Virus record (IMG/VR): IMGVR_UViG_3300021513_000006
Span: 1 to 44,415 of that record
DNA length: 44,415 nucleotides
Origin: a virus
Strand: one strand, 5' to 3'
The first letter of the stretch is position 1. Each line of letters begins with the position of its first letter. The translations under genes were made by a program, and so were the position numbers. The notes beneath the pieces were generated by a model that did no database searches, was not told where the DNA came from, and worked only from the letters and a program-made list of their open reading frames with translations. Shown piece by piece: positions 25,060 to 32,132 of this stretch.

Positions 25060-25575
25060 ATGGCAGATAAGTATTTACATTTTGATAGAACTACTGGAAG
25101 AATTAAAGAAAAAGAAGCAACTGTAACAAGTAGTGGAGCTTCAGATGCAGGTAAAATTGTTGCATTAGGTTCTGATGGAAAACTTGATAGTTCTGTTATG
25201 CCAGCTGGATATGGAGAAGCTACAATTAGTTTACCTGCTTATGAAGATTTATCTGCTGGAGATTTTGTGAATATTTTTGATGATGGTGGGACTACAAAGG
25301 TTAGAAAAGCGGATGCTTCAGGTAACAAACCTGCTCATGGTTATGTCTTAGATAGTGTAACATCAGGAAATAATGTTACTGTTCATTTTGATGGACATAA
25401 TACACAGTTGACTGGACTAACTCCAGGGAAATATTATTTCTTGTCTGCAACTACTCCTGGAGGAGTTTCTGATACTCCTCCGAATACTGCTGGGTATATA
25501 GCTCAAAGATTAGGAGTTGCTATTTCTGATACTACAATTGATGTGGAAATTGATGACCCAATTGAGTTAGCTTAA
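25060..25575 (+). CDS. Fibre-region structural protein with appendage module
   Basis: This 171-residue protein has a strong GTAGGAGGTG site. The first half has the fibre-like SSGASDAGKIVALGSDGKLDSSVMP pattern. The second half repeats the appendage module of the preceding gene (LSAGDFVNIFDDGGTTKVRKADASGNKPAHGYVLDSVTSGNNVTVHFDG, then LTPGKYYFLSATTPGGVSDTPPNTAGYIAQRLGVAIS). Such modules are common in fibre bases and receptor-binding proteins. It probably assembles with its neighbours as a tail appendage. Confidence 0.6.
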   Translation: MADKYLHFDRTTGRIKEKEATVTSSGASDAGKIVALGSDGKLDSSVMPAGYGEATISLPAYEDLSAGDFVNIFDDGGTTKVRKADASGNKPAHGYVLDSVTSGNNVTVHFDGHNTQLTGLTPGKYYFLSATTPGGVSDTPPNTAGYIAQRLGVAISDTTIDVEIDDPIELA

Positions 25576-25587
25576 TAGGGGATTTTG

Positions 25588-26205
25588 ATGGGAAAAAAGA
25601 AGTTTAAATTATATGATATAGAGACAGGAAATACACAAGTTGTAGACCCTTTAGTTTCAAGTATTCCTGCTGATATAGCAGGTTATTATTTTGCTATTGC
25701 AACTGATGAACCTACAAAAAAGTATGGATTAGTTCCTGATATTGGTATTTTAAAGAGAAGTTCGGAGACAGTTCTTGATACTGGAAATCAAACTACTACT
25801 GGGATAAAGGTTACAAGAACTTACAAGATGCCAATTCCTGCTAATATGATGCTTGCTGGAAGAGTATGGTTATTTGGAAGGTCTGTTGCTTATAATCAGA
25901 CTGCCAATACAGGAGATAAAGCAAGAGTAAATTTAGATTTAAAGAAAAATGGGAATATAATAGATGGAGTTACAAAAGCTACTGGAACTGAAAGAGTTCC
26001 CAATGATACGGGCGGAGTAACTTATCCTGAAATTTTAGCTATTGATTTACCTGCAACTGAGTTTGATGCTGGAGATACTTTGGATATTGTTGTGGAATTA
26101 GAAATAACTGCTGTTGATGCTACTAATCCTGGAATAACTTTTAAGCTATATTGCGACCCATCAACTCAAGATAATGAATTAGTATTCTATTTGCAGTTGA
26201 CTTAA
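25588..26205 (+). CDS. Putative tail appendage protein
   Basis: This 205-residue protein starts at ATG with GGGGA upstream; an in-frame TTG one codon earlier is unlikely. The N-terminus (KKFKLYDIETGNTQVVDPLVSSIPADIAGYYFAIATDEP) could bind the preceding fibre. The rest is a beta sandwich like that of trimeric phage appendages: TTGIKVTRTYKMPIPANMMLAGRVWLFGRSVAYN, then DLPATEFDAGDTLDIVVELEITAVDA. No enzyme motif is seen. The role in adsorption is inferred from its neighbours. Confidence 0.52.
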   Translation: MGKKKFKLYDIETGNTQVVDPLVSSIPADIAGYYFAIATDEPTKKYGLVPDIGILKRSSETVLDTGNQTTTGIKVTRTYKMPIPANMMLAGRVWLFGRSVAYNQTANTGDKARVNLDLKKNGNIIDGVTKATGTERVPNDTGGVTYPEILAIDLPATEFDAGDTLDIVVELEITAVDATNPGITFKLYCDPSTQDNELVFYLQLT

Positions 26206-26206
26206 G

Positions 26207-27205
26207 ATGAAAGGGTTTGCAGGAAGATTAATAGATTGTAAGGATTACTATTGCAGCATAAGCTCAGAGGCGAAGTGGTTAAATTCTAAAAAGTGGGCTG
26301 CTGGGGATTTACTTTTTGACTACAGAAGACAAATTACGGTTACAGAGCAGTCTGGAAGCGGTTTAACTGATTACCAGATTTTGATTGAGCTTGACTCAAC
26401 TAATTTTGACTTTAGTCATGCAAATGAAGATGGTTCAGATATTAGGTTTCATGATGGAAACAATCTTTTGAATTATTGGATTGAAAAGTGGGATAGTGCA
26501 AATCAAGAAGCAAAAATCTGGGTTAAAGTTCCTTCTATTCCTGCCAATTCTTCTACAAGTTTTTATATGTGTTATGGAAATCCTAATGTTGCAAGTGCAA
26601 GCAATGGCGAAGATACTTTTGAATTTTTTGATGATTTTGAAGCAGGTATAATAAGAGATGAATGGACTGAACATATGGGGGATTGGGATATTACAACTGA
26701 ACCAAATGGAAATCATCATCCTTATGTCGTAAATAATTCAAATACTGCTCCAGGTAATCAAATGTATATTAATACAATACAACATAATGGAGGCTATGCA
26801 ATAGAAGGAATCGTTGAAGCAGTTTCAGTTAAAGATAGTAGGTTAATGTGTTTGTATGCACCAGACTCTAAAAAAATGATAATGGGAAGAATATCTCCAA
26901 CTCTTGATGAGATTCAAATATATTATTACAGCGGTTCAGATTGGGAAAAATTAGCATCAACTCCTCATACTTATGAAGGAGGAGAAAGAATTAAATTATT
27001 TGTTGGTATCGATACTAATGGGAATATTAAAGTAAAAGACTTGATAAATAATATTGTTGCAACTGCTACACTTTCTCCCTTTTCAGGCTATCCTGGTTTA
27101 AGTTATCCAGGACTTTACACAGGAGGATTTTGGGATGATATTTTTATAAGAAAATATACCGATCCAGAACCAAGTGTAAGTATAGGAGAAGAAGAAACTC
27201 CATAA
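26207..27205 (+). CDS. DUF2341-containing adhesin (probable receptor-binding protein)
   Basis: This 332-residue protein carries an unmistakable DUF2341-type region at about residues 40-140: FDYRRQITVTEQSGSGLTDYQILIELDS, GSDIRFHDGNNLLNYWIEKW, KIWVKVPSIPANSSTSFYMCYGNP. The family is common in surface proteins of archaea and bacteria. Residues about 140-330 form a lectin/LamG-like beta domain starting FEFFDDFEAGIIRDEWTE and ending WDDIFIRKYTDPEPSVSIGEEE. The first 100 bases contain more G/C than their neighbours, hinting at a recently acquired module. It is the last of the fibre cluster, where the host-binding protein is often placed; carbohydrate binding is inferred. Confidence 0.72.
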   Translation: MKGFAGRLIDCKDYYCSISSEAKWLNSKKWAAGDLLFDYRRQITVTEQSGSGLTDYQILIELDSTNFDFSHANEDGSDIRFHDGNNLLNYWIEKWDSANQEAKIWVKVPSIPANSSTSFYMCYGNPNVASASNGEDTFEFFDDFEAGIIRDEWTEHMGDWDITTEPNGNHHPYVVNNSNTAPGNQMYINTIQHNGGYAIEGIVEAVSVKDSRLMCLYAPDSKKMIMGRISPTLDEIQIYYYSGSDWEKLASTPHTYEGGERIKLFVGIDTNGNIKVKDLINNIVATATLSPFSGYPGLSYPGLYTGGFWDDIFIRKYTDPEPSVSIGEEETP

Positions 27206-27218
27206 GGAGGGATAACAA

Positions 27219-27692
27219 ATGACTTTGAAGGAGCTAATTAACAGTTTTAAAGAGAAGAATAAAGATGTTCTAATAGACATTCAAGAAATTCAAGGGATAC
27301 CACAACCAAGAATTTCTGATTTTGTTAAGAAAGGATATGCAATAATCTATAAAACTCCGAGTGGAGGTATAAATGTAAGAAATGCTTTTGTGTTTGTTAA
27401 GAATTTGAATACTACTAATGAAGAAGCTTATTGGGAAAATAATGAACCTGTTATTTCTTACAAGTCTTCTGAATCCATAGAAACTTTTAGAAATAAAGTA
27501 GAAAAATTTATAAAAAGTACGATAGAAAAAGAAATAATCTATACTGCAATTATTGAAGATTTAGATGAAAATTTAAAATCTGCTATTATAAAGGCAATCA
27601 AAAAAGATAATACAGGAAATTATGTTGAAAAAAGATTGGCTATAAGGTATAATCCTAAAATAGAGAAGATAGAATATGTTGAAATTAGTTAA
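27219..27692 (+). CDS. Hypothetical protein between fibre and lysis genes
   Basis: This 157-residue soluble protein has a good AAGGAGGG site. It is mixed alpha/beta: FVKKGYAIIYKTPSGGINVRNAFVFVKN, ESIETFRNKVEKFIKSTIEKEIIYTAIIEDL and a C-terminal KRLAIRYNPKIEKIEYVEIS strand pair. There are no Cys, no membrane segment and no recognised family. In this position phages sometimes carry tail-fibre chaperones; that role is a guess. Confidence 0.5.
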   Translation: MTLKELINSFKEKNKDVLIDIQEIQGIPQPRISDFVKKGYAIIYKTPSGGINVRNAFVFVKNLNTTNEEAYWENNEPVISYKSSESIETFRNKVEKFIKSTIEKEIIYTAIIEDLDENLKSAIIKAIKKDNTGNYVEKRLAIRYNPKIEKIEYVEIS

Positions 27693-27712
27693 TTTTAAGA
27701 AGGAGTAATGAA

Positions 27713-27979
27713 ATGTTAATAACTATTAGAAGGAGTTATTTAGAAATTATTCTTGCAACTGTAGGTATTATAATAGGCTACATATTTGTTTTTGACCAGA
27801 AAGAGTTTATTGCAATGCTTGGAAGAAAAGTAGGTTTATGTGGTTTGCTTACTTTTGTCTGGTATGCAATAAGAAGAACAAGAATTGGAATGATTAATTG
27901 GAATGAAAAGGAAGAATGGAGAAAGATATATGCTCTTGTTTTGTTAATTGCTTATGCAATTGTGATAGCTTTAGGTTAA
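27713..27979 (+). CDS. Small membrane protein, holin candidate
   Basis: This 88-residue protein has two or three hydrophobic helices: YLEIILATVGIIIGYIFVF, a shorter VGLCGLLTFVWYAIR and a final IYALVLLIAYAIVIALG. Charged loops lie between them (RRTRIGMINWNEKEEWRK). It has a good GAAGGAG site and lies three bases before a lytic transglycosylase gene. Size, topology and neighbour are typical for a holin that releases the lysis enzyme, but holins have no diagnostic motif and a different small membrane role is possible. Confidence 0.55.
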   Translation: MLITIRRSYLEIILATVGIIIGYIFVFDQKEFIAMLGRKVGLCGLLTFVWYAIRRTRIGMINWNEKEEWRKIYALVLLIAYAIVIALG

Positions 27980-27982
27980 AAA

Positions 27983-28663
27983 ATGAAAAATGAGTTATTT
28001 ATCAAGACTCTTGTTGATATTATATTAATTTTAATTGGACTTGCATTAGCTATCTTTAGTATTCTCACCATAGCTTCAGCAAAAGCAAAAAAAGATAGAT
28101 GCAGCTTTCTTGTTAAACCTGTAAGAGAGGCTTCAGAAAGATATATCAGTAAAAAGTTTCCTTTCTGGTATAACATAGCAGTAGCAAAGGTTGAAACAAA
28201 TTGTAAATGGAGAATGTCTGTAGATGGACATGGATCTATAGGTTATTTTCAATTAACTCCTAAATTTTTAGACAAATATTTAAGACCTTTATTTCCTGAT
28301 TATGATAAGCCTTATAGTAAGCAACATATTGAAGCAGCAGTTTATTACATTGGAATGTTATGGAGAAGTAATCCAGAATGGTTAAAAAAGCTTTGGATTA
28401 CTTATCAAAGATATAATGGGGGAAATTGGGTAATTATAGAATGTAAAAGAGCAAAAAGTGATAAATGGGAAGATTGTTACAATTGTTGCAGAAGAAAGAA
28501 AGTTTGTGTTTGGAAAAAGCATGGGAAATGCATTCAATGGAAAAGTGCTTGCGAAATAAATTATACCTATAGCCAGAAAGTCTATAAATATGGGCAGAAA
28601 TGGTCTAATCTTTTACGCTCTGAGCAAAGAGTTGAAAGAGAATTAGCCTTTCCTTTTTGGTAA
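27983..28663 (+). CDS. Membrane-anchored lytic transglycosylase (endolysin)
   Basis: This 226-residue protein has one N-terminal membrane segment (LVDIILILIGLALAIFSILTIAS, about 10-32), acting as a signal anchor or SAR-like sequence. An SLT-type lysozyme fold follows: catalytic Glu71 in VAKVETNCKW, GSIGYFQLTP (84-93), then a helix with EAAVYYIGMLW and the YQRYNGGNWV element. The enzyme would cleave glycan strands. A loop with seven Cys (CKRAKSDKWEDCYNCCRRKK and following CVWKKHGKC) is unusual and may be disulfide-bonded or metal-binding. It sits between the holin candidate and a spanin-like pair. Confidence 0.78.
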   Translation: MKNELFIKTLVDIILILIGLALAIFSILTIASAKAKKDRCSFLVKPVREASERYISKKFPFWYNIAVAKVETNCKWRMSVDGHGSIGYFQLTPKFLDKYLRPLFPDYDKPYSKQHIEAAVYYIGMLWRSNPEWLKKLWITYQRYNGGNWVIIECKRAKSDKWEDCYNCCRRKKVCVWKKHGKCIQWKSACEINYTYSQKVYKYGQKWSNLLRSEQRVERELAFPFW

Positions 28664-28669
28664 ATAAAA

Positions 28670-29041
28670 ATGAATATGAAGATTAAGAATCTAACAGAGT
28701 ATTCAAGTCTTTTTTGGTATTTTTTGTTTTTAGTTTTCTTTTTTATTTTAGTTGTTAGTTTAATTGATTCTGTTAAAATGAGACTAAAAATTAGGAACAT
28801 AGAAAGAGAAGTTAATAAAAAAGTTGAAAAAGAGATCAGGTGGTATGAGGAAAATTTGGAAAACTATAAAAAAGAAATGGAAAGATATAAGAGACTTTAT
28901 CAAAATGCTCAAGAGAAAGTTTTGTATTATGAAAGAGTTTACAAAAGATTACAATTAACCAAAGAAAAAATAGAATTACCTAAAACTTCTAAAGAATTGA
29001 GGGAAAGATTTGAAAAATTGGGTTATAAACCTATTAATTAG
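28670..29041 (+). CDS. Inner-membrane spanin-like protein (Rz-type, probable)
   Basis: This 123-residue protein has one N-terminal membrane helix (FWYFLFLVFFFILVVSLI) and a long coiled coil (about 40-115, Glu/Lys/Arg-rich), the topology of i-spanins. The following gene starts inside its last 32 bases in another frame, an overlap like that of Rz/Rz1. It lies after the transglycosylase gene. Spanins disrupt the outer membrane, so a diderm host is suggested. Start: ATG close behind the previous stop, with no strong ribosome site. Confidence 0.58.
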   Translation: MNMKIKNLTEYSSLFWYFLFLVFFFILVVSLIDSVKMRLKIRNIEREVNKKVEKEIRWYEENLENYKKEMERYKRLYQNAQEKVLYYERVYKRLQLTKEKIELPKTSKELRERFEKLGYKPIN

Positions 29042-29417
29042 TATTTTTATTTTATTATTACCTTCTTTAGCTTTCTCTCAAAAACAGAATGAACCTATAA
29101 TCTGTTTTTCTGAAGAAACTGCAAAAAAAATGGTAGTAGAAATAGAGCAATGCAGAATTACGAATAAACAAGTTGAAGTTCTTATAAAAGAAAACCAAGA
29201 ATTAAAGAAACAAATTGAATATTTAAAAACTATTGTAGAACTTCAGAAAAAGCAATTACAAATTTCAAAAGAAACTATTGAAAATTTACAAGAAATTATT
29301 AACTATCAAAATGAAGCTTATAAGAGACTTTACAAAAAGAGTTTTTATGATAAAATAAAAGAAAATAACTTATTTTTAACTTTAGGAATTTTGATAGGAA
29401 TAGCAATAACTTTATAA
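29010..29417 (+). CDS. Exported coiled-coil protein overlapping the spanin-like gene
   Basis: The start is TTG, preceded by GAGGGAAAG. The product is 135 residues. The N-terminus is a signal peptide (WVINLLISIFILLLPSLAFS, then Q), followed by a long coiled coil (EVLIKENQELKKQIEYL and onward) and a C-terminal hydrophobic helix (LFLTLGILIGIAITL). There is no lipobox Cys, unlike a classical Rz1 o-spanin. With both ends hydrophobic it might bridge membranes as a variant spanin. The overlap with the preceding gene supports a lysis role, but the function is inferred. Confidence 0.55.
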   Translation: MKNWVINLLISIFILLLPSLAFSQKQNEPIICFSEETAKKMVVEIEQCRITNKQVEVLIKENQELKKQIEYLKTIVELQKKQLQISKETIENLQEIINYQNEAYKRLYKKSFYDKIKENNLFLTLGILIGIAITL

Positions 29418-29441
29418 CAACAAAAGAAGGAGGTGTTAACT

Positions 29442-29696
29442 ATGACAAATTATGCAGCTCTCATCGTAATTGCTTTACTAATTGTAATAGGTTGTCTTAT
29501 TTATTTTAAGAATAAAGAAATGAGAGAAAAGGTAGAAGAAACACATGAAAAAATGAAAGAAGAAGTTCAAAAAGTAAAAAAAGAATTAGAAACAAAAACA
29601 GAAGAAAAGTTAGAAGAAATAAAAGAAGATGTTAAAAAAGAAACAAAAGATTTAGTAGAAAAAGCTAAAAAAGAAATTAAAGAATTGAAAAAATAA
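29442..29696 (+). CDS. Small membrane-anchored coiled-coil protein
   Basis: The ATG at 29442 has a perfect AAGGAGGT seven bases upstream; an earlier in-frame GTG lies inside that site and is not used. The 84-residue product has one N-terminal membrane helix (YAALIVIALLIVIGCLIYF), then a continuous Glu/Lys coiled coil to the end. It resembles bacterial one-helix apolipoprotein-like proteins. The role is unknown; it belongs to the lysis-region membrane protein group. Confidence 0.55.
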   Translation: MTNYAALIVIALLIVIGCLIYFKNKEMREKVEETHEKMKEEVQKVKKELETKTEEKLEEIKEDVKKETKDLVEKAKKEIKELKK

Positions 29697-29731
29697 GAAT
29701 TCAATTACTTTGAAAAATACTTTAAGTTAAA

Positions 29732-29878
29732 ATGTCTTACCTTATTGTAGGTTTAGTTTGTCTAATCATAGGTTACTATTTAGGTCAGTATAAAGCTGAA
29801 ATTCTTAAAAGAGAAACTTATAAAGCTTGGCTAATTATCAACGACAAAATTGAAAAACTTCAACAAAAATTAGATTAA
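29732..29878 (+). CDS. 48-residue single-pass membrane protein
   Basis: A short ORF runs from ATG at 29732 to TAA at 29878. It encodes SYLIVGLVCLIIGYYLGQY, a membrane helix, followed by a short amphipathic helix ending KLQQKLD. No Shine-Dalgarno sequence is visible; a variant ATAAGAATTC motif lies upstream at 29693-29702. It lies four bases before the next gene. Its clean helix-plus-tail architecture and fit between neighbours support it as real. Confidence 0.45.
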   Translation: MSYLIVGLVCLIIGYYLGQYKAEILKRETYKAWLIINDKIEKLQQKLD

Positions 29879-29881
29879 ATA

Positions 29882-30250
29882 GTGTGGAAACATTTCAAGT
29901 ATGAAGATTTTGCTTGTCCTTGCTGTGGAAGAAATAATACTCATCCTGAACTAATAAATAGGTTAGACAAAGCTCAAGAATTACTTAAGTTTCCACTTGT
30001 TATAAAATTAGGATACATTTGCAAAAGTTATGCTAAGAGATTAAATAGTTTTATTGATCTAAGATTAAAAGGACACTTAGAAGGAAGGGCTTGCAAAATT
30101 GTTTGTATTGATAACTTTTCAAGATTTTTAATAATTTCAGCTTTATTAGAAGTAGGATTTGAGCATATAGGAGTCTCAGAAAAATTTATCCATTGTGAAA
30201 TTTCTAATGAAAGAATTCCTAAATCTTTTTGGATTTTAGATAGATTTTGA
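29882..30250 (+). CDS. M15-like peptidase fold with lost active-site residues
   Basis: This 122-residue protein starts at GTG. It matches the phage M15 (D-Ala-D-Ala carboxypeptidase-like) family along its length: YEDFACPCCGRNNTHPELINRLDKAQELL, then LGYICKS where SGYRC is usual, GHLEGRACKI where SAHLEGxAxDI is usual, and a final FIHCEI. His65 and His104 remain. The zinc-ligand Asp is Lys72, and the Ser-Gly-Tyr-Arg loop has lost Ser and Arg. It is therefore probably not an active peptidase, and may be a binding domain or a decaying gene. It ends the plus-strand arm. Confidence 0.7.
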   Translation: MWKHFKYEDFACPCCGRNNTHPELINRLDKAQELLKFPLVIKLGYICKSYAKRLNSFIDLRLKGHLEGRACKIVCIDNFSRFLIISALLEVGFEHIGVSEKFIHCEISNERIPKSFWILDRF

Positions 30251-30325
30251 AAGTTTCCAAATCAATCTATAAAAATTAATCTTGCAAAATTTCTGAAGTT
30301 TTAGTATAGAGAGTAGATAAAAAGA

Positions 30326-31180
30326 TCATCCAATTTGATACTTCTTAAACAAACAAGCTAAATAATAAACTAAAGTAAGAGCTGTTCCTCCCATCTTATC
30401 TACATGAAAGTAAGGATTAACTTCACAAACATCTGCTACAGTTACTTTTTTGCTTTGAAAGACATATTTTAAAGCTTGCTTTAACACTTTCATTGAAATT
30501 CCACCAGAAGGAATTTCATGCTCTCCTATATCTGTTAAACAATCAATATCAATAGTAACATAAACAGGTTCTTTAACAAATCTAACATAATCTTTGAATT
30601 CATCTAAATCAAATTCATCTGTAAAAATTTTGACTTTTAAATCCCTTGCTTCATAAAAAGGTTCTCTTTCAAAACTCCTAATTCCCACCATAACAATATC
30701 AATACCTAATTCAGTTCTGATATAATAATTTTGTGAAGTATGTGTATATTTGACCCCTTCCCAATTCTTATGAAAATCTAAATGAGCATCAAAAGAAATA
30801 ACTGTTTTAGGTCTTAATGCTTTTGCTACTGGATAAGGTATAGAATGATCTCCTCCAATAATCAAAAATTTAGCTTTAGAATTCTTTTTCTTCAATCTAA
30901 GCAAAGCTTTTTCTATTAATTTCATATTTCTTTTACTGTCTCCATAACAAACTCTTAAATTTCCTACATCACATACTTTCAAATCACTCAAAGCACAACA
31001 ATCTAAATCAGGAAAGTAAGGTTCAATATTATACCAAGCTAATCTTGTAATATCAGGACCATATTTTGCACCAGGTCTACAAGTTGGAGTATTTTCTAAA
31101 GGAATTCCTAAAAAGATAATTTCAGCTTCTTTTAATTTACAATTCCAATCTGGAATTGTGGTTAATTTAAAGAAAGACAT
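30326..31180 (-). CDS. Arginase/agmatinase-family (ureohydrolase) enzyme
   Basis: This 284-residue full-length ureohydrolase has all six manganese ligands of the family: His112 in IIGGDHS, Asp131, His133 and Asp135 in SFDAHLDFH, and Asp211/Asp213 in VTIDIDCLTD. The C-terminal DVCEVNP and TALTLVYYLACLF are also typical. The family hydrolyses guanidino compounds such as agmatine or arginine to urea and an amine; an agmatinase role would feed putrescine synthesis. The substrate cannot be fixed, since the loop after the second Asp pair (EHEIPSGGIS) differs from the usual PEPGG. It has its own near-consensus promoter and converges with the structural arm, like a cargo (moron) gene. Confidence 0.85.
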   Translation of the reverse strand: MSFFKLTTIPDWNCKLKEAEIIFLGIPLENTPTCRPGAKYGPDITRLAWYNIEPYFPDLDCCALSDLKVCDVGNLRVCYGDSKRNMKLIEKALLRLKKKNSKAKFLIIGGDHSIPYPVAKALRPKTVISFDAHLDFHKNWEGVKYTHTSQNYYIRTELGIDIVMVGIRSFEREPFYEARDLKVKIFTDEFDLDEFKDYVRFVKEPVYVTIDIDCLTDIGEHEIPSGGISMKVLKQALKYVFQSKKVTVADVCEVNPYFHVDKMGGTALTLVYYLACLFKKYQIG

Positions 31181-31209
31181 ATTTTTGCTTCCTTTTAATT
31201 TTTCTTATT

Positions 31210-31237
31210 ATCATATCATAGAATTGAAACTTGTCAA
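31210..31237 (-). promoter_or_regulatory. Sigma70-type promoter for the agmatinase-like gene
   Basis: On the minus strand TTGACA (31232-31237), 16 bases, then TATGAT (31210-31215), preceded by TG. It shares ATGATATGATAATAAGAA with the other early promoters. An AAAAGGAAG ribosome site and the ATG at 31180 follow. Confidence 0.78.
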
Positions 31238-31239
31238 GA

Positions 31240-31380
31240 TTATTCTATTTCATTCAGTTCTTTTTTGATTTGTTCTTTTGCTAAAAATCTTTCTCTTTTA
31301 CTTGTTTTTCTTTTTATTCTTTTTCTTACTGAGCTATACTTTGCATCATATTTCCAACTTTTCCATTTATTTCTTTTCAT
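31240..31380 (-). CDS. 46-residue basic protein
   Basis: A short ORF has ATG at 31380 and GGAGAAAAAGGA directly upstream (GGAG eight bases before the start). It encodes a strongly basic peptide (KRNKWKSWKYDAKYSSVRKR, then RIKRKTSKRERFLAKEQ) that ends acidic. It could bind nucleic acid. Its start overlaps the displaced tail of the gene invaded by the homing endonuclease, so it was probably the next gene in that operon before the insertion. Confidence 0.55.
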   Translation of the reverse strand: MKRNKWKSWKYDAKYSSVRKRIKRKTSKRERFLAKEQIKKELNEIE

Positions 31381-31435
31381 TCCTTTTTCTCCTTATCCTA
31401 AAAGAAATTCCAAATATTTGACTACCATCATCTTT
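31367..31435 (-). pseudogene. Displaced original 3' end of the invaded gene
   Basis: A 22-codon open remnant, DDGSQIFGISFRIRRKRN plus KK, follows the homing endonuclease stop in another frame. It parallels the present end of the upstream 116-residue protein, GDGSQIWGFCFRRSKKSA, residue by residue with one insertion. It has no start of its own (a stop lies just before) and is best read as the orphaned native C-terminus left by insertion. Confidence 0.7.
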
Positions 31436-32132
31436 TTAGCCTATTAGCAAACCAATTGGAATGCTCATAATAACAAATAGCTTTATCAAAAATTTGTTTT
31501 TTTCGTTCTAAAAAGATTGATGCTTTATTATATAATATTTTAGCAAGTAAAAAAGCTTTCTTATTAGATGTATGTGCTTCTTTAAAATTTGGGGGATAAT
31601 TTCGATCATTTCGATAATAAATCTGAATTTTAATATCAGGAATATAACTCATTGCAAAAGTTTTAAACATTTGCAAAATCGGTTCGTATCCATATATTAT
31701 TATTTGAAATATTCCTGCTTTATATATTTTACCATTTTTCTTTCTCTTATTTAAAGAAAAACAAAAAGTTCCATCACCATCTATAAATCCTCTCCAAAAA
31801 TGAGGACTATACAATAGTATATCAGGCAAAGTAAAATTATATTTATCATATCCTTTAGCATAAAGAGAATTTATTAGCTGGACAGAATTAATTTTAACCC
31901 AACATGCTCTTTTTTGTGAAAATCTATTTTTAGGTTTTTCAAATCTTATCATATCATTTAATTCTGCAAAATTTATAAACTTTTTTAAATGTTCACTATC
32001 CTGTTCACTTAAATATAGACGAATAAAATACTTAGAAATATATCCATCAGCATAAATAAATCCTAACCAATATTGTGTCTCAGCATTTGTAAAATCTAAA
32101 AATTTTTCAATATTAAAATAATGTTTACGCAC
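31428..32132 (-). CDS. LAGLIDADG-type homing endonuclease inserted in a small gene
   Basis: The start is chosen at GTG 32132, which has GAAGGAG eight bases upstream and overlaps the preceding stop by eight bases; this gives 234 residues. An earlier in-frame ATG at 32198 lacks a usable ribosome site. Two LAGLIDADG-like helices are visible: QYWLGFIYADGYI and FWRGFIDGDGTF, each ending in the acidic metal-binding residue. The core is closely related to the second endonuclease 400 bases upstream but lacks its N-terminal helix-turn-helix. Such enzymes cut an allele lacking the insertion and copy themselves in. Duplicated gene-tail sequence at both ends marks the insertion. Confidence 0.83.
   Translation of the reverse strand: MRKHYFNIEKFLDFTNAETQYWLGFIYADGYISKYFIRLYLSEQDSEHLKKFINFAELNDMIRFEKPKNRFSQKRACWVKINSVQLINSLYAKGYDKYNFTLPDILLYSPHFWRGFIDGDGTFCFSLNKRKKNGKIYKAGIFQIIIYGYEPILQMFKTFAMSYIPDIKIQIYYRNDRNYPPNFKEAHTSNKKAFLLAKILYNKASIFLERKKQIFDKAICYYEHSNWFANRLKR

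Noticed and set aside
30251-30325. Terminator between the convergent arms
   Set aside because: The gap is AT-rich but no convincing stem could be drawn on either strand.
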